Shown in pieces: positions 1-4,840 of a stretch of DNA of 7,911 nucleotides. Under the pieces are notes generated by a model, which did not search any database, was not told the DNA's origin, and was given only the letters and a program-made list of their open reading frames with translations. Every line of letters starts with the position of its first letter. Within the stretch, counting starts at the first letter, position 1. Position numbers and translations under genes: made by a program. Source of the stretch: 13-2-20CM-68-14 sp036378475 (GTDB taxonomy: Bacteria > Actinomycetota > Thermoleophilia > Gaiellales > Gaiellaceae); the NCBI GenBank assembly GCA_036378475.1, contig DASUWJ010000061.1, positions 1-7,911 of the forward strand, given 5' to 3'.

Positions 1-119
1 TCATGCCGTCCCGACCGGCGAATGTCAGTTTGATCCACCGTCGTTGCTCCGGGCGCTCCGCTGCTCAAGGCCGAGAGGACAACCCCTCTCTCGAGCCGCC
101 CTTGACTCTTTGCTCCATG
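1..119. other. Non-coding edge, no gene supported
   Basis: I see no convincing gene here. A short inverted repeat, CGAGAG at 72-77 with CTCTCG at 88-93 (or GAGAGG 73-78 with CCTCTC 85-90), lies about 30 bp beyond the stop codon of the minus-strand dehydrogenase. It could help end its transcript, but no T-run follows on the minus strand, so the terminator reading is weak. A minus-strand ATG at positions 4-2 could start a gene lying outside the window, but nothing more can be seen of it. Confidence 0.4.
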
Positions 120-1049
120 TCAGAGCTTCCTGCCGACGCCGAGCTCGCGGGCTTTCGCGAGCGCGGCCGCGCCGATCGCGACGTCCCAGGCGGCGATCCC
201 GTTCGACTTGAAGACGATCACGTCCTCGTCGGACTGGCGGCCTTCGAGCTCACCGGCGATCACCTCCTGCAGCTCGTGCACCTCCAACCAGTCGAGGACG
301 CCCGCCTGAACCGGCTCGACCAGGTCGCCTGACTCGAGCCGGGCCTGTTCCCGCGAGTCGCAGCAGACGAACGCGGCCCGTTCGAGGACGCCGTTGTCGA
401 GCTCGCGTGCACGCGGCTCGTTCGCACCGACCGCGCAGACGAGCGCCCCGGCCCGGAGCCAGTCGCCACGGAGCACGGGGTCCTTGGCGGTCGTGACCGT
501 CACCACCACGTCGCAGCCGGCCGGGTCACGATGCGACTCGCCGGGCTCGGCTCCTGTCTCGCGACAGAACTCGGCCAGCCGTTCCTCGTCGCGGCAGTAG
601 ACGAGGACCCGCTCGATGCCGGGAAGGGCCTCGCGGATACACGCGACCTGACCGCGCGCCTGCCAGCCGCAACCGATCACTCCCAGGCTCGTCGCGTCCT
701 CGCGTGCCAGATACCTCGCCGCGACGCCGCTCGCCGCTCCGGTTCGGAGCTGTCCGAGCTTATCCGCCTCGATCACCCCTGCCAGCGAGGCCGAGCGTGT
801 GTCGAAGAGAACGACGACGAACGGAGTCCCCTGGCTGAGCCAGGCGTAGGACTTGAGTCCAGCCAGACCGAGCTCGCGGTCGACGGCGGCCATGACTGCG
901 AACGCGCCGCCGTCGAGCCGGAGTCGCTCGCGAGGACGGTTCTCGACCTCGCCGGCGGCGAGCCGGCGAAAACAGTCCTCGATCGCGGGAATGGCGTCCG
1001 CGGGCGTGAGGAGCGAGCCGATCTCGGATTCCGTCAGGTAGAGCGCCAA
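120..1049 (-). CDS. Ornithine cyclodeaminase/mu-crystallin family NAD(P)-dependent dehydrogenase
   Basis: This 309-residue protein has the usual length of the OCD/mu-crystallin family, which includes ornithine cyclodeaminase, archaeal alanine dehydrogenase and ketimine reductases. Visible family marks are the substrate-side Lys66 in GLKSYAW, the LRTGAASGVA stretch at 101-110, the Rossmann dinucleotide motif GCGWQARGQ at 126-134, VGAN..ELD at 207-218 and the C-terminal FKSNGIAAWDVA at 280-291. From memory of the family, true ornithine cyclodeaminases carry a catalytic Asp in the GGD/GAD position, and here that place appears to be Asn210. The region reads more like the mu-crystallin VGAS..ELD version. 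An imine reductase or amino-acid dehydrogenase is therefore likelier than ornithine cyclodeaminase, and the substrate cannot be named. The start is TTG, because an in-frame stop (TAG at 1064-1062) lies just upstream and no ATG or GTG fits. No Shine-Dalgarno is visible, and a -10-like box sits 9 nt upstream. It lies downstream of tRNA-Arg on the same strand. Confidence 0.88.
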   Translation of the reverse strand: MALYLTESEIGSLLTPADAIPAIEDCFRRLAAGEVENRPRERLRLDGGAFAVMAAVDRELGLAGLKSYAWLSQGTPFVVVLFDTRSASLAGVIEADKLGQLRTGAASGVAARYLAREDATSLGVIGCGWQARGQVACIREALPGIERVLVYCRDEERLAEFCRETGAEPGESHRDPAGCDVVVTVTTAKDPVLRGDWLRAGALVCAVGANEPRARELDNGVLERAAFVCCDSREQARLESGDLVEPVQAGVLDWLEVHELQEVIAGELEGRQSDEDVIVFKSNGIAAWDVAIGAAALAKARELGVGRKL

Positions 1050-1058
1050 GACCAGTGC

Positions 1059-1071
1059 AGTCTAGGAATCG
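1059..1071 (-). promoter_or_regulatory. Putative -10 promoter element of the dehydrogenase gene
   Basis: On the minus strand the sequence CGATTCCTAGACT contains the -10-like hexamer TAGACT (1064-1059), followed by 9 nt and the TTG start. There is no ribosome-binding site, so the transcript would be leaderless or nearly so. The same 13-mer, with one change, forms the ygfZ promoter region exactly 900 bp away (1959-1971). No clear -35 box is visible. Confidence 0.45.
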
Positions 1072-1102
1072 CTCTGGCCGCCGAGCCGTCATGGTTCAGC
1101 CA

Positions 1103-1175
1103 TGCGCCCGGCATGATTCGAACATGCGACCTCTGCCTCCGCAGGGCAGCGCTCTATCCCCTGAGCTACGGGCGC
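1103..1175 (-). tRNA. tRNA-Arg (anticodon GCG)
   Basis: A full 73-nt cloverleaf reads on the minus strand from 1175 to 1103. The acceptor arms 1175-1169 and 1110-1104 pair over 7 bp. The D stem is GCTC/GAGC with an 8-nt loop, the anticodon stem CTGCC/GGCAG encloses CTGCGGA, the variable loop is AGGTC, and the T stem GCATG/CATGC encloses TTCGAAT. All stems pair perfectly and the discriminator base is A. The anticodon at 1142-1140 is GCG, reading CGC (and CGU by wobble), so it charges arginine. An A at the tRNA-position-20 region of the D loop agrees with arginine identity. CCA is not encoded. Bacteria usually use the ACG anticodon, edited to ICG, for this codon box, so GCG is notable. The first 10 nt overlap the end of ygfZ. 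Confidence 0.95.
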
Positions 1176-1951
1176 GCGGAGGGCAAGTGTAGCCGGGCCA
1201 CTCGGCCCTCGACACTCAGCTCGGCCTCGGCCGGTACGGCGCTTCGAACGTACGCGAGCGCCAGGCCCGGCACGGCGCTCGTGATCCGGCCGACGACGGT
1301 GCCCTCGTGCAGGACCGGAGCCCCCGGCTCGGCGGACTCGATCTCGAGCACGCGCAGCCGGCGGTTCACGTGCCCTCGGTAGTGCAGCCGCGCGACCGGC
1401 TCCTGGCCGGGATAGCAACCTTTCGTGAAACTGATGTGGGTCTCGTCGAGGCCCGCTTCGGCGGGTAGGACACGATCGTCGAGCTCGCGACCGAAGCGTG
1501 GGGTCGCCGCCTCGATCCGCATCCGTTCGAGCTCGGGCTCCTCCAGGGTCGGCTCGAGTTCGACGTCGAGGAGCTCACGGGCGGAGCGCCCGTACTCGTC
1601 GTTCGGGATGCCCTCCTCGCCGCCGAAGACGAGTGTCGAGGTGTGCTGCTCCGGATCGATCTGGCATTTGGCGGCGAAGCGCAGCCGGCGGAGCTCCCTG
1701 AGGACGGCCTCCCCGAGCTCGGGCTCGGTGAGAAGCAGGAAGTCGTCTTGGCCCCGCCGCCAGATCCTGAGCGTCGCGATCACACGTGCCTTCGGTGTCA
1801 GCAGCAGGGCGTCGCAGGCCTCGCCCACCTGCAGGGCCTCGACGTCGTTCGAGACCATTCGCTGCAGGTAGTCGGCCGCGTCGGGCCCAACGACGGCGAC
1901 GTAGGCACGTGGGCGACGCGCCACGGCCGGGCGGGAAGTTTGGGAAACCAC
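1166..1951 (-). CDS. ygfZ: YgfZ/GcvT-like folate-binding protein (CAF17 family)
   Basis: This 261-residue protein resembles the tetrahydrofolate-binding GcvT fold. Its hallmark is the YgfZ signature KGCYPGQE in the middle (about residues 180-187), with a conserved cysteine, followed by the C-terminal beta-barrel-like segment. In studied bacteria and mitochondria, family members help maintain iron-sulfur enzymes, for example MiaB, in a folate-dependent way; a role here is inferred from the family. I chose the GTG at 1951 because homologous sequence begins directly after it and the open frame further upstream only mirrors the divergent molybdopterin gene. No Shine-Dalgarno is present, and a -10-like TACACT sits exactly 7 nt upstream, fitting leaderless translation. 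The TAG stop at 1168-1166 lies inside the tRNA-Arg gene (tRNA bases 8-10), so the two genes overlap by 10 nt. Confidence 0.9.
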   Translation of the reverse strand: MVSQTSRPAVARRPRAYVAVVGPDAADYLQRMVSNDVEALQVGEACDALLLTPKARVIATLRIWRRGQDDFLLLTEPELGEAVLRELRRLRFAAKCQIDPEQHTSTLVFGGEEGIPNDEYGRSARELLDVELEPTLEEPELERMRIEAATPRFGRELDDRVLPAEAGLDETHISFTKGCYPGQEPVARLHYRGHVNRRLRVLEIESAEPGAPVLHEGTVVGRITSAVPGLALAYVRSAVPAEAELSVEGRVARLHLPSARP

Positions 1952-1970
1952 CGTCGTTAGTGTAGGAATC
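1952..1970. promoter_or_regulatory. Compact bidirectional promoter, probably leaderless on both sides
   Basis: Only 19 bp separate the GTG starts of ygfZ (minus) and the sulfite-oxidase-like gene (plus). On the plus strand TAGTGT (1958-1963) is followed by exactly 7 nt and the GTG at 1971. On the minus strand TACACT (1964-1959) is followed by exactly 7 nt and the GTG at 1951. Both fit the TAnnnT -10 pattern, and neither gene has room for a Shine-Dalgarno. The two boxes overlap in 5 of their 6 bases, so the polymerase could load for only one gene at a time. The -35 regions would fall inside the opposite coding regions and no good match is visible. Confidence 0.6.
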
Positions 1971-2576
1971 GTGTTCAGGTCGAAAGCGGAAGCGAAGGTC
2001 GCCGCCGCTGGCTTCGACCCGGCACGCCTGCCGCCCGGCCAGTATCTGACCGAGAAGTGGCCGGTCCTCCACGCCGGCGAGATCCCGCAGACGGAGCTCG
2101 CGAGCTGGGATTTTCGGGTCTTCGGCGCGGTCGAGAATCCGGTCACGCTGACCTGGGACGAACTGCGGGCGCTGCCCGCGACGACGAGCACGATCGACAT
2201 CCACTGCGTCACCCGCTGGAGCCGCTTCGATACGAGCTTCCGCGGCGTCCACTGGCGGACGCTCGCGGAGCTGGTGCGGCCGAAGCCGAGCGCGCGCTTC
2301 GTCGTCGCCCATGCCGAGCAGGGGTTCACCTCGAACGTTCCGCTGCAGGCGATCGAGGACGAGCAGGCGCTGCTGGCCTACGAGGCCGACGGCGGCCCGC
2401 TCGAGCCCGAGCACGGGTGGCCGCTTCGGCTCGTCGTTCCGAGCCGCTACTTCTGGAAAAGCGCCAAGTGGTTGCGGGGACTCGAGTTGCTTGCCCACGA
2501 CCAGCCCGGCTTCTGGGAGCGCTACGGCTACCACAACGAGGCTGACTACTGGCGGGAGCAGCGCTACGAGTTCTAA
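1971..2576 (+). CDS. Sulfite oxidase-like molybdopterin-dependent oxidoreductase (YuiH-type, cytoplasmic)
   Basis: This 201-residue protein belongs to the oxidoreductase molybdopterin-binding fold shared by sulfite oxidase and MsrP/YedY. Family landmarks are PPGQYLTEKWPVLHAG at 21-36, WDFRVFG at 46-52, the cofactor-ligand cysteine Cys79 in DIHCVTRWSRFD (76-87), EHGWPLRLVVP near 145-155, YFWKSAKWLRG after it, and GFWERYGYH near the end. The pattern closely follows the short YuiH-like group, whose substrate is unknown. Unlike MsrP, it has no twin-arginine signal peptide or membrane segment, and no heme or dimerisation domain, so it should act in the cytoplasm with an unidentified electron partner. 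The start is GTG with a -10-like box 7 nt upstream and no Shine-Dalgarno. It is divergent from ygfZ and followed after 69 bp by an independently started gene. Confidence 0.9.
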   Translation: MFRSKAEAKVAAAGFDPARLPPGQYLTEKWPVLHAGEIPQTELASWDFRVFGAVENPVTLTWDELRALPATTSTIDIHCVTRWSRFDTSFRGVHWRTLAELVRPKPSARFVVAHAEQGFTSNVPLQAIEDEQALLAYEADGGPLEPEHGWPLRLVVPSRYFWKSAKWLRGLELLAHDQPGFWERYGYHNEADYWREQRYEF

Positions 2577-2600
2577 GTCGTAAAGACCCGCGACAGACGC

Positions 2601-2640
2601 TAGGATCGCCCTCGATATCTGTAGTCCAATCGGGGGAGGA
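2601..2640 (+). promoter_or_regulatory. Promoter -10 and ribosome-binding site of the Asp-box gene
   Basis: A -10-like TAGGAT (2601-2606) lies 39 nt before the ATG, and a strong Shine-Dalgarno GGAGGA (2635-2640) sits 5 nt before it, fixing the start. The -35 region is weak. The sequence CTAGGATCGC here is one base shorter than CTAGGAATCGC at 1062-1072, which may or may not be meaningful. The conventional leader contrasts with the leader-free starts of its left-hand neighbours. Confidence 0.5.
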
Positions 2641-2645
2641 GACTC

Positions 2646-4409
2646 ATGAGGAAGCTGTTCGTGCTTCCGGTCCTGGTGGCGATCGTCTTGGGCATCGCCT
2701 CGCTGGCCGGAGCGCAGACGGGCACGGATTCGCTCGTCACAGTTGGCAGCCCCGCGACACCGTTCTCTCAGAACAAGCAGAACGAGCCGGCGCTCGCGGT
2801 CGACCAGGGCCAGGTGGCGAGAGGACAGCAGCCGAACATCCTCGCCGCAGGCTCGAACGACGAGATCGACATGGAAGCCTGCAACGCCGGCAACGACACG
2901 ACGTGTCCCTTCACGCCTGGCGTCGGGGTATCCGGGATCTACTTCTCGTTCGATTCCGGCAAGACCTGGACGCAGCCGACCTACAGCGGCTGGACGGGTC
3001 GGTACTGCCTTGGAGTGCCGGGTAACAGCGACCCGCCCTGTCAGCCCCAGTTCGGGCCGATCGGGACGCTGCCGTGGTACTACGAGCACGGCCTCGTCTC
3101 CGACGGCGACCCTGCGCTCGCCTTCGGACCTCGTCCCGACGCGAGCGGCCACTTCTCGTGGGCAAACGGCTCGCGGCTCTACTACGCGAACCTGACCTCG
3201 AACTTCAGCGCCGTCCGCTCGGAGACCGCCTTCAAGGGCTTCGAGGCGATCGCCGTCTCCCGGACCGACAACGTTCAGGCCGCGGCGGCGAGCGACAAGA
3301 GCGCCTGGATGCCGCCCGTTCTCGTCTCGAGGCAGTCCTCGACCACCTTCTCGGACAAGGAGCAGATCTGGGCGGACAACGCCTCGTCGAGCCCGTTCTT
3401 CGGCACGGCGTACATCTGCTGGGCGTCGTTCCGCGGCCAGGAGAAAAGCGCGAACGCCGCGCCCGCACCGCTCAACGTCGCGGTCTCGCACGACGGCGGC
3501 AACACCTGGACCGAGCACCAGATCAGCGCCGCCGCGAACAACGCGCAGCGAAACCCCACCGATGGCTGCACGATCAGGACGGATAGCCATGGGACGGCGT
3601 ACGTCTTCGGGGTCGGAACCGCTTCTTCGTTGGGGCACAGCTCGTTCGAGCTGATGTCGCGCTCGTTCAACGGCGGCGCCACCTGGTCGACTCCGCGACC
3701 CGTCGTCGGCCCGGTCACCCAGCCGGGCGTCTTCGATCCGGTCCTCGGTCGCCCGACGATCGACGGCATCGCCGGCGCCAGGAGCGACCTCGCCCCCGCG
3801 CCGAGCGTCGATATCGCAAACGGCGCCCCGACGGGCGCCGACGCGACGAACCGGCTCGTGATGACCTACGTCAGTGGCGAGATCACCAAGCCGCACGTCT
3901 ACTTCACCGAGTCGACGGACGGCGGGAACAGCTGGGCGGCCCCGCGCGCGATCGAGGGTCCGACCGACCGCGGCTACTACACCGCGCCGTCGATCGCACC
4001 GGACGGGGCGAGCGTCTACGTCGTCTACAACGCGTTCACGACGCCCTACCAGCCGACCACCTCGACGCCGAGGTCGCTCGTCGGTGTCGTCCTCCAGGCC
4101 TCGGCGGGAGCTACGGGCCCAACCGGACCCTTCAGCGAGATCCACCGAGGCCAGCCGGGCGACCCGCGCGGTTCTTCACAGAACAACCTCGTGGCCGAGT
4201 TCCTCGGCGACTACGTCTACGCGGTAGCGACCAGAAGCTACGGCGCAGCGGTCTGGAACGACATGCGAAACGGCTCCGACTGTCCCGCGATCGACGCCTG
4301 GCGCCAGTCGCTCGAAAACGGCACTCCGATCCCAAGGCCGGCGCCGCAGCAGGACTGCCCGCCGAACTTCGGCAACTCGGACATCTACTCGTTCACGACG
4401 GCTCCGTAA
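2646..4409 (+). CDS. Secreted Asp-box (BNR/sialidase-like beta-propeller) protein
   Basis: This 587-residue protein starts with a classical signal peptide: MRK, a hydrophobic stretch to about residue 20 and a likely cut after AGA at 23. It should therefore be secreted. No transmembrane anchor, lipobox or LPxTG motif follows. Four Asp-box motifs of the S-x-D/N-x-G-x-T/S-W type are present: SFDSGKTW (101-108), SHDGGNTW (281-288), SFNGGATW (340-347) and STDGGNSW (423-430). Such repeats mark the blade turns of six-bladed sialidase-type propellers. The C-terminal part FLGDYVYAVATRSYGAAVWNDMRNG (519-543) is also typical of this group. Cysteines cluster in likely disulfide pairs (79/87, 121/132, 546/571 are candidates). 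Sialidase activity cannot be claimed, because I cannot place the arginine triad, Tyr/Glu pair or an RIP/FRIP motif. It may be another glycoside-binding or structural propeller. The start is set by a strong ribosome-binding site. Confidence 0.85.
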   Translation: MRKLFVLPVLVAIVLGIASLAGAQTGTDSLVTVGSPATPFSQNKQNEPALAVDQGQVARGQQPNILAAGSNDEIDMEACNAGNDTTCPFTPGVGVSGIYFSFDSGKTWTQPTYSGWTGRYCLGVPGNSDPPCQPQFGPIGTLPWYYEHGLVSDGDPALAFGPRPDASGHFSWANGSRLYYANLTSNFSAVRSETAFKGFEAIAVSRTDNVQAAAASDKSAWMPPVLVSRQSSTTFSDKEQIWADNASSSPFFGTAYICWASFRGQEKSANAAPAPLNVAVSHDGGNTWTEHQISAAANNAQRNPTDGCTIRTDSHGTAYVFGVGTASSLGHSSFELMSRSFNGGATWSTPRPVVGPVTQPGVFDPVLGRPTIDGIAGARSDLAPAPSVDIANGAPTGADATNRLVMTYVSGEITKPHVYFTESTDGGNSWAAPRAIEGPTDRGYYTAPSIAPDGASVYVVYNAFTTPYQPTTSTPRSLVGVVLQASAGATGPTGPFSEIHRGQPGDPRGSSQNNLVAEFLGDYVYAVATRSYGAAVWNDMRNGSDCPAIDAWRQSLENGTPIPRPAPQQDCPPNFGNSDIYSFTTAP

Positions 4410-4422
4410 GGAGCCCTGAAAA

Positions 4423-4459
4423 GACGAAGGGGCGCCAAAGGACGCGGCGCCCCTTCGTC
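4423..4459. terminator. Strong hairpin terminator after the Asp-box gene
   Basis: A perfect 14-bp inverted repeat pairs 4423-4436 with 4446-4459 around a 9-nt loop, starting 14 bp after the stop codon. On the plus strand it lacks a U-run, as is common in actinobacteria. On the minus strand it is followed by TTTT, so it could stop transcripts from both sides, including leakage from the groL side. Confidence 0.8.
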
Positions 4460-4762
4460 GCGGGCGTGAACGCGCGCAGGCGCAGCGGGCAGGGAAGCAG
4501 GACGGGCGTCCTACTCGGATTCACTCGAACGGGGGACGGGGAAGGATTCGGCCGCCGCCGATAGAAATCGCGACCCACCTCCCCATCCCCCTCGTGTGAA
4601 GCGCCCCTTGTGGGCGCTTCGCCGTTTCTGGGGGCCGCTACGCGGGCGGAGCATCGCTGCGAGAGCGGCGAGGTGAGGCCACGCGCCCACGTTCGAGCTC
4701 AGAGACGTTCGGGGCCGTGATCCCGGGCGACTGCAGGGCCCCGTGCCCCCATCGGGTGAACG
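4460..4762. other. Structured intergenic stretch, no gene recognised
   Basis: No coding region is convincing in these 300 bases between two terminator-like hairpins. Short open frames on the minus strand have no ribosome-binding site or recognisable sequence. What can be seen is a long imperfect inverted repeat: 4531-4545 pairs with 4578-4591, with one bulge and one C/A mismatch that becomes a G-U pair in a minus-strand RNA. A 9-bp hairpin follows: 4598-4606 pairs with 4612-4620 around a 5-nt loop. The minus-strand G-runs at 4591-4574 could form a quadruplex. The stretch could hold a small RNA or the remnant of one, but no tRNA, tmRNA or SRP RNA pattern fits. Confidence 0.4.
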
Positions 4763-4798
4763 GAAAAGCGGAAGGGCCGGCGTGCGCCGGCCCTTCCG
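4763..4798 (-). terminator. Rho-independent terminator of groL
   Basis: A perfect 13-bp GC-rich inverted repeat pairs 4769-4781 with 4786-4798 around a GTGC loop. It lies about 40 bp beyond the groL stop codon and on the minus strand is followed by CTTTTCC. Its position and T-run make it the expected end of the groS-groL transcript. Confidence 0.82.
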
Positions 4799-4840
4799 GT
4801 TCATCCCTCCTGCAGGGCTCCGCGAGGAGCCGCGTAGGTG

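Noticed and set aside
1..332. 109-codon plus-strand frame at the left edge
   Set aside because: Most of it is antisense to the dehydrogenase gene and no family is recognisable.
531..1382. 283-codon plus-strand frame crossing the tRNA
   Set aside because: It is antisense to the dehydrogenase gene and reads the tRNA backwards, giving the well-known spurious peptide pattern MIRTCDLCLRRAALYPLSYG.
1952..2329. Upstream extension of ygfZ to an ATG at 2329
   Set aside because: The added 126 residues are a mirror of the divergent molybdopterin gene. Family-like sequence begins only after the GTG at 1951.
1575..4145. 856-codon open frame on the minus strand
   Set aside because: It lies antisense to two clearly recognisable genes (sulfite-oxidase-like and Asp-box) and runs into ygfZ in a wrong frame. 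Its arginine-rich composition is typical of GC-rich shadow frames.
4500..4620. Possible tRNA, tmRNA or SRP RNA in the intergenic gap
   Set aside because: A TTCGAGT-like T-loop string and G-rich ends suggested it, but no matching stems, D arm, tag frame or SRP core motif can be found.
4511..4804. 97-codon minus-strand frame in the gap
   Set aside because: It spans the groL terminator hairpin, has low-complexity Arg/Ser/Pro composition and has no ribosome-binding site.
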